A stretch of DNA of 64,000 nt from Agapetus fuscipes (taxonomy: Eukaryota > Arthropoda > Insecta > Trichoptera > Glossosomatidae). Both the position numbers and the translations under genes were made by a program. Where the stretch lies: NCBI GenBank assembly GCA_951799405.1, contig OX637333.1:16863960-16927959 (forward strand), written 5' to 3'. This document shows, piece after piece, positions 1 to 11,340 of the stretch. How positions within the stretch are numbered: the stretch's first letter is position 1; each line of letters begins with the position of its first letter. The notes below the pieces were generated by a model, which was not told the origin of the DNA, did not search any database, and saw nothing but the letters and a program-made list of their open reading frames with translations.

Positions 1-1556
1 TCCAGCATCTCAAGGTCAGTAATGAATATTAGATTCACGAGGTGTCATGATTCCTTTGTAAAAGCAATAAAATGTAAGAGATCTAATTAGCAGGCTCGGC
101 TCACCAAATAATTGCTATCTGTAATCTAAGATGCAAAGATATGTTAACATTTAAGATTCATGCCCACAAACGGACACGTGTAAGTTCGCGCTTACGAATT
201 CTGTATGTGTACCTACTTACAAATTAAAATCCAATCTTCAAACGAACATACATCCTGCTACTGGTGCCGACCTTCCCTGAAACGGGCGACATTGGCAAAG
301 TGAAACATATTTTATAGTGTGGGCGGTCAGACTCATATCAATCCATTGGCCAACATTATGGCCTTGCTGACTGCAAATATTTTTTCTTTTTAATTTCATT
401 ATTTTTCTAAAGAAAACAATATTTTGTGAAAAAATATTCCAATTTTTACTTAAAATTTATGTCAACAAAATAAGTGAATATTTTTTGTTAATTCATCAAT
501 ATATAAAGTATTAAAGCAGAGGTCTACATTATTTGCATCTGTATTAATCAAAATGAAACATTTTTTTATTTTTACTCTCTTACAGGAGGTTGCAAGCATG
601 CAGTAGCCTTTCTGTCATGGGTGCATCGTCGCAGCGAAGAGCCAGCAAAGACAGAAGTGAAATGTTACTGGAAGCGGTCAAAGATGGCAGAGATAGGCTC
701 AGCTGTGAAATTCATAAAATGTAGGGATTTAGGAGAACTTAAAACTTTCACAGATGGGCCTTCGAGTAACGGAAAGTTTTTGGCATCCGTCGTTAAAGCA
801 ACGAAGGAAGCTGACGTCAAGGATGTCCTCCTTATGAAGTATTTTAAGGAGGGCAATCCTATAGAATCCCTTAGCATCCATAGATTAATGGAGGAATTTA
901 TAGACGATGGAAAAGGCACGACCCCTCAGCAATTTCAAACATACTGTGAAAATAGAATGAGTGTTGAGGCGTGCAACGAGGCAGCCAAGGAAACTCTGGA
1001 GCAGGCTGATTGCACTCTTTGGTACGAGTTGAGGTATGGGAGAATCACAGCATCCAAGATCCATGAAGCGTCACGCTGTCACACTCCTGATGGCTCTCTT
1101 GTGGAGCAGCTGTTGGGAGGAAAAATTTTTGAGACGGCAGCTGTGACACGTGGCCGAAAACTGGAAGAGTTGGTTTTCAAAAAAATCAAAAAGCAATATC
1201 CCGATCTGAAAAAATGTGGATTATTGCTATCCAAGCATTATCCATTTTTTGGAGCTTCTCCTGATGGAGTATCTCAAGAATATGTACTTGAGATAAAATG
1301 TCCAAGCACCGAAAAATGGATGGAGAAATATTTTGTCAAAGACAAACCCACTCCGAAGTTCTTTGCACAAATCCAAATGCAAATGCATTTTACAAAAAAG
1401 AAAAGAGGAATATTCTGTGTTGCCAAACCGGATTTTGAAAAGAGTTGTGAGACCGTTGAATGCACTGTGGAGTATGATGAAAATTATTGTTTAGATTTAA
1501 TGGAAAAAGCATGTGAATTTTGGACTAAAACATTATTTTTTAGATTATTTCAATAA
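1..1556 (+). CDS. SWIM zinc finger / YqaJ-type nuclease gene, copy 1 (3' part)
   Basis: The window opens inside this gene. Bases 1-14 are the last bases of an exon reading (C)PASQ-g, the intron is 15-585 (GTCAGT...TTACAG), and the final exon is 586-1556. The exon join recreates Q-G-G-C-K-H, the second half of a SWIM zinc finger (CxC...CxH). The final exon carries a lambda-exonuclease/YqaJ fold of the PD-(D/E)xK class: an RITASK motif, FGASPDG with the metal-binding Asp, then LEIKCP with the E-x-K pair. It ends IPFR-like at FRLFQ and a TAA. The same gene with all exons is at 38043-40378, with identical intron phases. It converges on a THAP-DDE transposase gene, so it belongs to a two-gene DNA transposon. 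Role in transposition is inferred; YqaJ-family proteins are recombination exonucleases. The exon-3 frame is open and looks intact. Confidence 0.85.
122..355 (-). repeat. T repeat (LINE-A 3' tail), minus
   Basis: Degenerate copy of the 250-bp T repeat described at 8917-9176, lying inside the intron of the nuclease gene. Recognisable pieces on the minus strand are the TTTGCCAATGTCGCCCGTTTCA block, the GCGCGAACTTACAC-like block and the terminal CTTTGCATCTTAGATTA. Confidence 0.7.
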
Positions 1557-1665
1557 ATGTTTTATTTTATATGAATTAATTTTTATCTGTAATGTTGATC
1601 TGCTATTCTTGTTCTTATTCTCTCAACATTCTGAATAATTATATACTTGAGAATATTATTTATTG

Positions 1666-1915
1666 TTTGTATCCCTTGACTTATAGGTTGGTATGACGCT
1701 GAACACCCATGCTGTAAAAAATGGTTCACTTTGCCAATAAAAGGACGGCAAAAGTTGCTAGGCTTTTGTTCATTTGAGTATTCATTTATATGGTTTTTGA
1801 ATTGTAAGTAGGTACACATGCAGCATTTGTAAGCGAGAACTTACACTTGTCTGTTTGTGGGTGTGTATTTAGTAGGAACTTTAAATGTTTATGTATATTT
1901 TCAACCTAGATTACA
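1666..1915 (+). repeat. T repeat, plus, degenerate
   Basis: Starts with CTTGACTTATAGGTTGGTAT and continues through GGTTCACTTTGCCAA, a shortened middle, ACATGCAGCATTTGTAAGCG and the CTGTTTGTGGG block. The characteristic TTAGATTA end is lost. It lies just downstream of the nuclease gene stop. Confidence 0.75.
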
Positions 1916-2089
1916 TTAGACTTTATGTATTACACTGTGGGTACTTTGAAAAGTATAGCTATAAGGTGTTTTAATGCATATTTACCAAAGTCTAACAATT
2001 TTAAAGTATAGTTATTTATGTATTTTATAACTGCTGTTTCTTAACTACTTTTTTATATTTGATATATGTGATAACTACTTTGTTAACAA

Positions 2090-2295
2090 AAGGTTCACTT
2101 GCCAATATTACCTCTGTTCCAGGGAAGAGCGTCAAGTTTAAGGGCTTGTGCATTCAGTTTAAATTTGGGTCTTTATTTTGTTAATGAACATGCAGCATAT
2201 TATGTAAACGTTAACTAACACAATATGCCTGCTTATAGAAATGTATTTAATATGAATCATAAAGTCATGTGTATCTTTACCATTTAGATTATAAT
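2090..2295 (+). repeat. T repeat, plus, degenerate
   Basis: Begins within the repeat at GGTTCACTTGCCAATATTACC and ends at the ATCTTTACCATTTAGATTA block. More diverged than most copies. Confidence 0.65.
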
Positions 2296-2534
2296 GTAAA
2301 AATGCACTACTTAACAATACCTGGTATTGGAGTTTTTCATATGTTCTTATTATGTAGGTATCATCTTTCTGTTGGTTTTTCTAATAAAAATAAAGAAGTT
2401 GTTGATTGAAGTGTACTTTATTAATAAAAAAGGCTTTCCATTATTAATACAAACATTAATACTCATTATGTACATGTTGCAACAGATGTAAAGTGAGATT
2501 CAGAAAAATTGACCAGAATAGTAAATGTAACTTA

Positions 2535-3095
2535 GTAAGCAACATGTGAAATGAAGAGTTGAATAGTAAAAATTAGATAAAAGCTATCAAGGTAAATTAA
2601 AACACATTAAGATTTAAAAATAATCTCAGTCATACAAGTGAAATGAAGAGTTGAATGGCAAAAAATAGATAAAAGCCACCAAGTTAAATAAAAACATGAG
2701 ATTTCAAAAATAATCTCAGTCATACAAGTGAAATGAAGATTTGAATGGTAAAAAATAGATAAAAGCCACCAAGTTAAATAAAAACACATGAGATTTCAAA
2801 AATAATCTCAGTCATACAAGTGAAATGAAGAGTTGAATAGTAAAAATTTTATAAAAGCCACCAAGTTAAATAAAAACACATGAGATTTCAAAAATAATCT
2901 CAGTCATACAAGTGAAATGAAGAGTTGAATAGTAAAAATTTGATAAAAGCCACCAAGTTAAATAAAAACACATGAGATTTAAAAAATAATCTCAGTCATA
3001 CAAGTGAAATGAAGAGTTGAATGGTGTAAAATAGATAAAAGCGACCAAGGTAAATAAAAACACTTGAGATTTAAAAAGTAATATCAGTCATAAGC
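2535..3095. repeat. 92-bp minisatellite, about 6 copies
   Basis: The phrase CTCAGTCATACAAGTGAAAT recurs at about 2625, 2715, 2807, 2899 and 2991, with an altered one near 3083, a spacing of 90-92 bases. It fills the gap between the convergent 3' ends of the nuclease and transposase genes of copy 1. Not a multiple of three in most units and no gene is evident in it. Confidence 0.9.
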
Positions 3096-3175
3096 TCAAA
3101 AGCATAAAGGTTAAATATAAGTACTGAAAATAAAAATTGAATTTTAAAAGTAATGTCTAAGGGTGGCTAACCCTT

Positions 3176-5363
3176 CTAAACTTTGATCAATGATTTTTGT
3201 AAGTTGATCAGACCACAAGCAATCACAATAATTTCATCCAAGCGATTCACGAGGTTGTGGTCGATAGTTGAATGCATAGTGAGCATATGAAATTCTCTCA
3301 CTCTGCTTATCACACGCTCTACGTGAATACGTAAAGCGGCAATTCGCTTTGCTTCCTTAACTTCGTTTTGGCTAAGGGTACTTTTCTGCAGCACGCTTGG
3401 AGGGCGAACAAGGTGAGCACCCTTTTCCTCTAAAACATGGGAAATATTCTTAAACCCCCGATCTGCCATCACCCATGTTCCTGTGGCGATGTTGTCGAAA
3501 TAGCCACAGTCCTGAGCAATAGTAGAGTCGGTTGCTCGGCCTCCATACCCACATGATAAGAAATTAATGAGACCATCTGGAGTGCAAGAAATTAGATATT
3601 TTACCGTATTACAGGCCTTGTATTCAGACCACGTTAATGATTGGTGCAGCGAGTTGCCTGGTTTCTCAATTTGAATTTCAAGACAATCAATAATGGAACG
3701 GACATTCCTATATCGAGCTCGAAATGCAATGGGCAATTCCAACCTTATGAGTTTTGCAGATGGCCATATAATCAACTCTTTGAGTACCCCTGATAAAATG
3801 GGAATCGTTTTCTTAAAAATGCGACATATAGAGGAATCTGACATTCCAAAATGTGCACCTATTACTTTATATGAAAAATTCAACCTAATTTTCTTTAGGC
3901 AAATCATTATATCTATAATAGGTGCACAAACTGTATCTTGCAGAATAGCCAATACATGGTACATTTCTTTTGGAATGCCTAAATACAGTTGAGGTTGACG
4001 TTGCACAAGCAAAATATAACCTCTTTTCATCTCAACGTTAAGCGCGTCCATTTCCATATTGTTGTCTTCAAAATCCGAGCCACTACCATAGTCAACAAAA
4101 AGATCAGAATCACTATCTTCAGGGTCTGAACTGGAAGATGAATAGACAGCTTCCACATTCAATTTTTCCAGAGGAGATTCCACAGGTTTCACCTTGATCG
4201 GTGAGCAGCTACTGTGAGTGGTCGGGGGTCTCACATTCAAGGTGTTGGTTGCTTTGCTCCTGTAGGTGGGTACCATATTCACCTGCACTGCTTTATCCAA
4301 TGGAGCAGAAGTCAGATGCGTTGACTGCTCCACAGCATCCACATCAGTTGATGTGAATGCATCCACATCAACGGATGCGGAAGCATCCACATCAACTGAT
4401 GTGGATGCTTCAGAGTTTGTAGCGTTCAGACTTGCTTCTCTTAAAAGTTCCATCACTAGCATTTTTCTTTTTCTAATCTCGCCGGTTTTCCTATCCACAG
4501 TCTTTTTAGCTTTTTGGCACTCAAATTTGTGCGGCAAAACTCCTTTCTTCAGGCGCATATTGCTTCCCATCAATCTGCCCATCATAAAGTTTTCCAAGTC
4601 GTCCTGGAGCTGTAAAAATATAAATAACATAATATGAGAGCATGTAGTTCACACAACTACTACAACAAAAAGTAAAAAGGTAGGTTAGACACATTAGTAC
4701 ATGACAATATATTATTATTAAGTATGCACACAAACTTCTAGGATAAAAAAGTTGTGATGTCACACAGCCGGGTTGTCAGGGCAAAGGCAAGCTTATATTT
4801 TATTATAGGTTGCTAAGGGGTCCAGTCCCATAGACCTGTGACCTTTGGCCGATGAGAAAATATTATATTTACATTCCAGTCCATTGCTGCCTTCCTAAAG
4901 AAACAAGTACAAAAACTTTGCTATGTTAACACTTGTTTTTTTATAAATTACGGAATCAAACAATATTTGAGGATGTTTTTGATCATTACTGACAAAAAAA
5001 ACTATGAGTTTCTAATCAATTTGTTAAAAACAAATCGATTTTAATTTTGACACGTTTGACAGCGTTTTCACATGCCATTTCTTGAGCCACGTGATTTATT
5101 TACGAAGGCATGTAGAAATAACATATTTTATACATAGGTATGCAATTAAATAACAACAAAATACTATAACTTACATTAAAATGGTCTTCGCAAATGAAGC
5201 GGGTAGATTTGGAAGACAGAAGTTCGTCTCGCTTCATCACAAGACACCATTTTTTGTGGATAGCTGGATCGCGGGGCATCCGCAAAAACTTTTTATCCGG
5301 TGTTGCACGTGACGTATTTGTACACATCGGAACTACACAATATTTATGATACTTCGAAGACAT
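3176..5363 (-). CDS. THAP-domain DDE transposase, copy 1 (2 exons)
   Basis: Exon 1 is 5363-5175 and exon 2 is 4609-3176 (minus strand), with GTAAGT donor and TTTTTACAG acceptor, giving about 540 residues. Exon 1 is a THAP zinc finger: C9-x4-C14, W39, C58-x2-H61, ending CEDHFN at the splice. Exon 2 has a linker rich in Asp and Ser with four SxDVDA units, a helix-turn-helix region (LKKIRLNFSYKVIGAHFG, SSICRIF), and a DDE_Tnp_4/IS5-type catalytic core. The catalytic triad is D371 (IIDCLE), D446 (MADRGF) and E494 (HVERVISR). The first ATG of exon 1 is chosen because THAP domains start at or near Met-1. The frame is open throughout. It should bind the element ends and catalyse cut-and-paste transposition. 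Related to the 44396-46822 gene, which has the same intron. Confidence 0.88.
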
Positions 5364-5494
5364 TTTTCAAGGTTTGTTGTGAGTTTATATTATGTTTGTC
5401 GGATCTCGGAAGCTTGATAATAGCACGTATTTTCACACTGACAGCCGGCTTTCTAATACTACAAACACACGTCACTCACGCCACTTGGATCCAA

Positions 5495-5502
5495 TGACGT
5501 CA
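5495..5502. promoter_or_regulatory. TGACGTCA (CRE-type) octamer near right end
   Basis: A perfect palindromic CRE/ATF site about 130 bases upstream of the THAP-DDE start codon and 180 bases inside the transposon end. The same octamer sits at 46961 and 46974 (right end of copy 2), 37803 (left end of copy 2) and 42494 (putative short relative). Confidence 0.5.
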
Positions 5503-5795
5503 CACGAGCTCCAGCCAATAGCGTCGCGTTTGAATTGGACTCGATTTGTCGGCATTTTATTTTACAAAATTAAAAATGAAAAGCCCAATTTTACCACTTA
5601 AAAAAAATATAGTTGAGATCCTTGACTTATAATCTACACAAAAATATCGTTTTCAACCATATTGCTCACCATTGCAATTACCCTATTATAAAAGAAAAAT
5701 TAATTTATATTTTAAATATTTTTATTTTTAAATAGTCATAGTTTTTAGTTAATATATTGTTCATTTCATATCTATTTGTAAAATGTATTTAAGTA

Positions 5796-8700
5796 TTGTT
5801 TTTTCTGTTTATGTCTGCCGAAAATGATAGAATTTTTAGATTGCCGCATTATGGAGCGGCCGCCATTAATTTTCATCGACAGAATGAATGGGTTTTTGGG
5901 ATATGGAATGTAAGGAAGATGAATGATTGCAAGGAGAAAGAAATTATGAATGTAATGAAAGAGAAGCGAATAAAAGTGATGGGTGTGACTGAAACAAAAA
6001 TGAAAGGGAATGGTGAGAAAGTATTAGCGAATGGTGAATTGTATATTTGGTCAGGTGTGGAAGATGGGAATGATAGGCAGGGTGTAGGTGTAATTGTGAG
6101 TGAGTGTGTGAAAGGATGCATAACAGGATACCAAAGAGTTTCTCCCAGAATTTTAACTTTAAAATTTAAAATTAAAAACTTGAGACTTTTCTTGGTGACT
6201 TGTTATGCTTCTGTGGATTCAGAGTGTATGGAGGTGAGAATGAGTTTTTGGAATGAATTGAATGCAATTGTACATGAAAGGAAGAAGAATGAAAACATTA
6301 TAATTTTGGGTGATATGAATGGATGGATAGGTATGCAAAGAGATGAATGTTTGAAAATTATTGGTCCTAGTGGACGAGGTGTAGTCAACGATAATGGGCG
6401 ACATCTGATTGCTTTGTGTGCGGAGCACAGTCTTTTTGCATCGAATACTTGGTTTCGGCATAAGGATGTGCATCTGTACACAAGGCAGATTGTGGGAAGT
6501 CGCACAATCATTGACTACATCTGTGTGGATGAAAGATTGAGAGGAGCCGTAAGAGATAGCCGTGTCTACCGCGGGCCTGAAATAGGCAGTGACCACTATC
6601 TCTTATGTGCTAAAATAATGCTTGGTGAAGTAAGAAAGAAGAAACGTAAGAAGCAAGTAAGAATGCCTAGAATAAAAGTAGAAAGGCTGAATGAAGAAAA
6701 TGTGAACGAGAAGTATGTATCAGAGCTCCACAAAATTTTAAGTGTGAATGAACTTGAGAAGAACGTGTGTGGAAAAGATATTGAAAGTATGTGGAAAGAT
6801 CTGAAAGAAGGAATGACTGAATGCGCTAAAAAAGTATGTGGGGTAACGAAAGGTGGAAGATTGAAAGGAGATGCCTGGGGGAATGATAGTGAAAGAAGCT
6901 GTGAAAGTAAAGAAAAAGTGTTATAAAAATTGGCTGAATGATAGAAATGATAGAAAGCTAGAAGACGAATATAAGATAGCTAAGAGAATAGCGAAGACTA
7001 TAATTTATGAAAGCAAGATGAATGAACAAAGAAAGATTGATGAAAGGATTAACAGAAGTTACACCGACAGTAAGAAGGAATTTTGGAGGTAGATCAATGC
7101 GGATAGAAATAAATCTTCTGCATTGACCACTCCAGGAGTCAAAAGTGCTGCCGGTGAGATGGTATGGGAGAATGAAGAAGTATGCAAGAGATGGAAGAAC
7201 TATTTTCAAGAAATTTTTGGTCAGGGTGAAAGAAGAATTTATGAACAGATAGATGAAGAAAATGAATTGAATATTTTGAAAGAAGAAATGAAAGTGTCTA
7301 TTTCACGTCTGAAGAATGGGAAGTCTGCTGGGTTTGATGGTATAAATGGTGAAATGTTGAAAGCAGGAGGTGAATGTTTGATAGATTGGATGTACGAATT
7401 ATGTAAGCTTTGTGTGAATGCAGGAGTAGTACCGATGGATTGGAGGAAGGCAGTCATTGTTCCCATTTACAAAGGTAAAGGGGACAAAAAAGACTGTCAG
7501 AACTTCAGACCAATCAGTCTACTTAGTATACCAGGAAAAGTCTTCTGTAAGGTGATTATAAAAAATGTGATTCTGACTACTAGTGAAAGGATTTCCGATA
7601 TACCGTCCGGCTTTATGGCCGGTAGAGGCTGTGTTGATCAGATTTTTACTCTACGACAACTTGTTGAAAAACAATTGTCGGTGAGGCGGAAGCTGTTCGC
7701 GGCCTTTGTAGATCTGGAAAAGGCTTTTGACTCAGTAGACAGAGGTATGTCATGGAATGTTTTGAAAGCATACGGAGTGAATGGGGCTCTCCTAGGTGCG
7801 GTGCATGCAAACTATGAAAATAGTAAGGCATGTGTCCGTATTGATGGTGAGTATAGTGAGTGGTTTGAAGTTTATAAGGGTGTGAGGCAAGGATGTGTGA
7901 TGAGTCCTTGGCTATTGAGCATAGTCATGGACAAGTGTGTCAGAGATGCTAGACTTAATGATTGTGGATTGATGATAGGAGAGAGCAAAGTGAGTGTTCT
8001 ACTGTATGCAGATGATGCAGTTCTTGTATCTGATTCTGCAGTAGAATTGCAAACAATGCTTTCTAGATTGAATGAAGCTTTGTTAGGTAACCATTTGAAG
8101 TTGAATTCAAGTAAGACGAAAGTATTGATTTTTGAAAGAGATGAAAATATGAATTTAAAATTAATGGAATGAATGTTGATGTCGTAAATGAGTTTGTATA
8201 CCTGGGAAGTAAGTTTGAAAAAGATGGAAGAATGATCGGTGAATTTGAAAGAAGAATAATGAAAGGCAGGTGCGTACTGGGTGCTACCGCTAGCATCGCC
8301 AAGAACCAGAATCTTTCAAAATATGTTCGACTGGCGGTGCACGGTGGTATACTAGTGCCCACTCTGATATATGGAAGTGAAGCCTGGACGGTGAGTGAAA
8401 GTGAGATTAGTAAAGTCCATACAGTAGAAATGGACTACTTAAGAAGTATGATTGGGAAAAGACGGAGTGATAGGGTAAGGAATGATTTTGTTAGAGAGGA
8501 ATGTGGTGTGAGAGAAAGTTCGAAAGTAAAGATTAAAAGAAGTAGGCTAAGATGGTTTGGACATTTGGAGAGAATGAATGAGGAAAGACTGACGAAGAAA
8601 GTATATGCTGCGAGAATTGATGGATGTCGTGGAAGAGGAAGACCGAGAAAGGTATGGATGGACCAAATTTTCGAAATAGCGAATGAATGGGATATCCAGA

Positions 8701-8810
8701 GTCATAATAAAAGGAGAGCTTGTATGAAAAAGGTTATGGCTCTGGATGAAATGAAAGAAGTATGCAAGGATCGAAAGAAATGGCGGTTGATCTGTAATGC
8801 TGGCGGTTAA
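5796..8810 (+). pseudogene. LINE-A endonuclease-reverse transcriptase, broken
   Basis: Pieces in order are: endonuclease 5796-6926 (WNVRKM at the start, TETKM, GDMNGW, and SDHYLL near the end of the domain); linker 6871-7092; reverse transcriptase 7123-8172 (FRPISLLS, FVDLEKAFDSVDR, GVRQGCVMSP, the catalytic YADDAVL); and C-terminal region 8169-8810 (LPTLIYGSEAWTV, RWFGHLERM, RGRGRPRKVW). The lesions are a frameshift near 6870-6926, an in-frame TAG at 7090-7092 and another frameshift near 8160. The ancestral protein was a single polyprotein that nicks DNA and copies its RNA into it. No ORF1 is visible. Confidence 0.9.
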
Positions 8811-8916
8811 AGCTGAGGCTTTTAAATTTAAAAAATATGTGTTGTAGTTTTTTAATTTTTTACTGTTTAATTGCTTAGAATTTATTTGTTTTATATACTT
8901 TATTGTATTAATTGCT

Positions 8917-9176
8917 TGTACTCCTTGACTGATAGGTTGGTATGCGGCTGACCACCCATACTGTAAAAAATGGTTCACTTTGCCAATGTCACCCCTGCTT
9001 CAGGGAAGGTCGGCAAGAGTTGCAGGGTTTATGTTCATTTGAGATTGAGGTTTTTATATTGTAGGTCCACATGCAGCATGTGTAAGCGCGAAATTATGCA
9101 TGTCTGCTTGTGGGAATGCATTTAATATGAATCTCAAATGATACATATCTTTGCAGCTTAGATTTAGATTTAGAAG
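8917..9176 (+). repeat. T repeat: 3' tail of LINE A (reference copy)
   Basis: Landmarks in order: TTGACTGATAGGTTGGTATG, CGGCTGACCACCCATACTG, ATGGTTCACTTTGCCAATG, TCACCCCTG, CAGGGAAGGTCGGCAAGAG, CACATGCAGCATGTGTAAGC, GCTTGTGGGAATGCATTTAA, CTTTGCAGCTTAGATTTAGA. Here it directly follows the LINE stop, which shows that the many isolated copies are 5'-truncated LINE insertions or a SINE using the same 3' end. The tandem GATTA-type terminus is typical of RTE-like 3' ends. Confidence 0.85.
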
Positions 9177-9177
9177 C

Positions 9178-9486
9178 AATGAAATTATGCTTGAAATACC
9201 AATTACAGTGTGAAAATGACAAAATATACAAAACTTTCATATAAACCTCCACAAATTTGAAAAAGGCTACAACATCTCTCATAACTGCAATCCATAGTAC
9301 TTGAATATCTTTAAATGAGCACAATTTCATTTGATATAATGTATAGTTACAATCTTCAAGATAAGATTCCTTCTCTCATCGTTTCCATTTTCTGAAGAAC
9401 AGCCGTTCCCAAATTTACAAATTCACAAAACTACTGTATCTCATTTATAAAAATAAAGGCAGGATAAAATCTGCCGGGACAGCTAG
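9178..9486 (+). mobile_element. Non-autonomous Helitron 3' end
   Basis: The end shows the Helitron signature: a GGCAG-n-CTGCC hairpin, then CTAG at 9483-9486, followed by T. A second copy ends the same way at 57757. The 5' end is not clear because LINE A abuts it. It sits directly against a Helitron helicase fragment, i.e. one Helitron inserted into another at an A|T site. Confidence 0.7.
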
Positions 9487-10080
9487 TTAATGTATAATAA
9501 ACTTCCTTTTGTTGTTGATTTGACAGGGGTACATTTGTTTGAACTATTAAATATAATTCCTGGTGATCATATTCTCTTTCCCGGTCAAATTTTCGATTAG
9601 ATGCGTCATTTATTTCACGATTTAGCACTTTTATTCCTAATTTGACTAATAAATTACCGCACATGAGGTAACACATGTCTTGGGTCAAGATCAAAGCTTG
9701 ATTATGTATCTCCTCATTCATTTGAAGGTCGGGATTTCTTGAACTGACACGAATTTGATGTAAAATGTCTTCCGACATATTATCCTTGTCTTTGTAACAC
9801 AGGTTAGATGGGTTCGATGGAAACCATGTCGAAATGATGATAGCAAATAATGTGCGTATCTGACTTGGAGATGCAGAGATAATTGCTTCAACGATTGTCG
9901 TCTCCCAATGGGTATGCACATGCAGCACGATATGTTGGGAATACGGTAGCATTAACAGGCCGAAGTGAATCAAACGACGTTGGCCCACCCACATTTACCA
10001 GCAACAACCGCAAATAGAAACATTCATCATTATTTGGATGAACTGTATATATACGACCAAGAGCATCAGTAGAACGCACG
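9487..10080 (-). pseudogene. Helitron helicase fragment
   Basis: Minus-strand protein pieces in two frames: GRIYTVHPNN, ECFYLRLLL, GPTSFDSLR and VFPTYRAAC, then after a frameshift LMLPYSQHI through to NQQQKEVYYT, where the nested Helitron end interrupts it. These phrases are typical of the segment before and at the start of the PIF1-type helicase of Helitrons. No Walker motifs remain. It is a non-functional relic. Confidence 0.75.
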
Positions 10081-10479
10081 ATGGCAGTTGATCTGTAATG
10101 TTGGCGGCTAGGGTTTATGAAAGTGAAATTTGTTTTATGTTTTAGTTTTTGATGTCCTTATATATTATTATTTATTGATTTAAAAAATGTAATTTGTCGT
10201 GTATGTTCCTTGACTTATAGGTTGGTATGCGGCTGTCCACCCATGCTGTAAAAATTATTCACTTTGCCAATGTCACCCCTGTTACAGGGAAGGACGGCAA
10301 GAGTTGCAGGGTGCATGTCCATTTGAGATTTGGTTTTTGTGTTGTAGACTCACATGAGGCATATGCAAGCGCAAACTTGTACATGTCTGGTTGTGACAAT
10401 GCATGTAATGTGAATCTCCAATGTAACATATCTTTGCAACTTTGATAAGATTAGATTAGATTAGATTTGGCATGCGTTC
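10081..10479 (+). mobile_element. 5'-truncated LINE A
   Basis: Starts at the last codons of the LINE-A ORF (reading L-I-C-N-V-G-G stop), runs through the 3' UTR and a full T repeat (about 10205-10479) and ends in GATTAGATTAGATT. It separates two minus-strand Helitron coding fragments, so it inserted into a Helitron. Confidence 0.8.
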
Positions 10480-10812
10480 CAAAGCACTCTTAAACAGCCT
10501 GACCAACGCATGATGTTCATGAAGTAGTTGCTGTAGATCTTGAAGAATTTCTCTTTTCATTGCTGCATTCATCTCTTGACATCCATCCAATTGTTTCCCA
10601 AATCGCTTCATTGCAGTTCACATACCAACGCGGCGCTCTTTACGCGCAATTTCTTGTTCTTTTTCACTCCTTTCACTCGCAATGTTTCGAATCCTAAATG
10701 CATTACAGATTCGTCGGGAAAGATTTGATCCCCTTGGTGGTGGCATGGCTTTCTTAATATTTTTTGGGCACATTAGATTCATAGAAACTTGAAACAAATC
10801 GGTCAACTTCAA
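10480..10812 (-). pseudogene. Helitron Rep N-terminal fragment
   Basis: Minus-strand pieces: MPPPRGSNLSRR near 10745, ERSEKEQEIARKER, and a second open piece with LQQLLHEHH and LVRLFKSALERMPN. These match the N-terminal start and the segment before the Rep nuclease of Helitron proteins. The region between this fragment and the helicase piece at 9487-10080 is missing. The rolling-circle HUH motif is not present. Confidence 0.65.
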
Positions 10813-11085
10813 TTATTCACAGACTCCATAATGTTTAGCTGTCAGTTGCATTTTGTTTTTTTTTTAAAAAAAGAACGGCTAGACTGTTTTTTACGGATTG
10901 CTTTCAGTTGCGTTTTTTTTTATTTATACCTACCACGTTTTCTGTCAAGTATTAAAAAAAGTATAAAATGATATAAAAAGTACCCTATGTCCTTTTCCTG
11001 GTTTTAAGCTACCTCCTCATCAACTTTCAGACAAATCAGTTCAGCCGTTCTTGAGTTATGGATAGTGTAACTAACACTACTTTGT
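10813..11085 (-). other. Helitron non-coding flank (likely)
   Basis: AT-rich sequence upstream (minus strand) of the Rep start. The stretch near 11020-11075 (CAGTTCAGCCGTTCTTGAG) resembles 5' non-coding sequence commonly seen in arthropod Helitrons. No gene seen. Confidence 0.35.
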
Positions 11086-11325
11086 TTTATTAATATAGAT
11101 GCATTCCCACAAGCAGACATGTATAATTTCGCGCTAACACATGCCGCATGTGGACCTACAATATAAAAACCCAATCTTAAATGAACATAAGCCCTGCAAC
11201 TCTTGCCATCCTTCCCTGAAACAGGGGTGACAGGGGGCAAAGTGAACCATTTTTTACAGTATGGGTGGTCAGCCGCATACCAACCTATAAGTCAAGGAAC
11301 ATGCATGACAAATTACATTTTTTAA
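11086..11325 (-). repeat. T repeat, minus
   Basis: Good copy in reverse: GCATTCCCACAAGCAGACAT through CCATTTTTTACAGTATGGG to ACCAACCTATAAGTCAAGG. Lacks its GATTA tail. Confidence 0.85.
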
Positions 11326-11340
11326 ATCAATAAATAATAA

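Larger units (their letters stand above)
1..5684. mobile_element. ISL2EU-like two-gene DNA transposon, copy 1 (left end outside window)
   Basis: It contains a SWIM/YqaJ nuclease gene (plus strand) and a THAP-DDE transposase gene (minus strand) in tail-to-tail order. The right terminus at 5684 reads, on the minus strand, AGGGTAATTGCAATGGTGAG and is flanked by AT (5685-5686). It matches the right terminus of copy 2 at 47172 (AGGGTATTTGCATTAGTGAG). As I recall, ISL2EU, in the PIF/Harbinger-related group, is the superfamily pairing a DDE transposase with a YqaJ nuclease and making AT target duplications. Classification is from recalled family knowledge plus gene content. T-repeat copies have inserted in the intron and between the genes. 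Confidence 0.75.
5687..9176 (+). mobile_element. LINE family A, nearly full length, decayed
   Basis: A non-LTR retrotransposon with endonuclease, reverse transcriptase, C-terminal zinc-finger-like region and a 3' tail ending in short TTTAGA repeats. It directly abuts the transposon end at 5684. The conserved 3' tail (8917-9176) is the source of the T repeats scattered over the window. The apurinic-type endonuclease plus a tandem-repeat 3' end suggests the RTE side of the LINE tree, but I cannot place the clade firmly. Confidence 0.85.

Noticed and set aside
2535..3095. CRISPR-like array
   Set aside because: Repeats are contiguous 92-bp tandem units without unique spacers, in a eukaryotic transposon.
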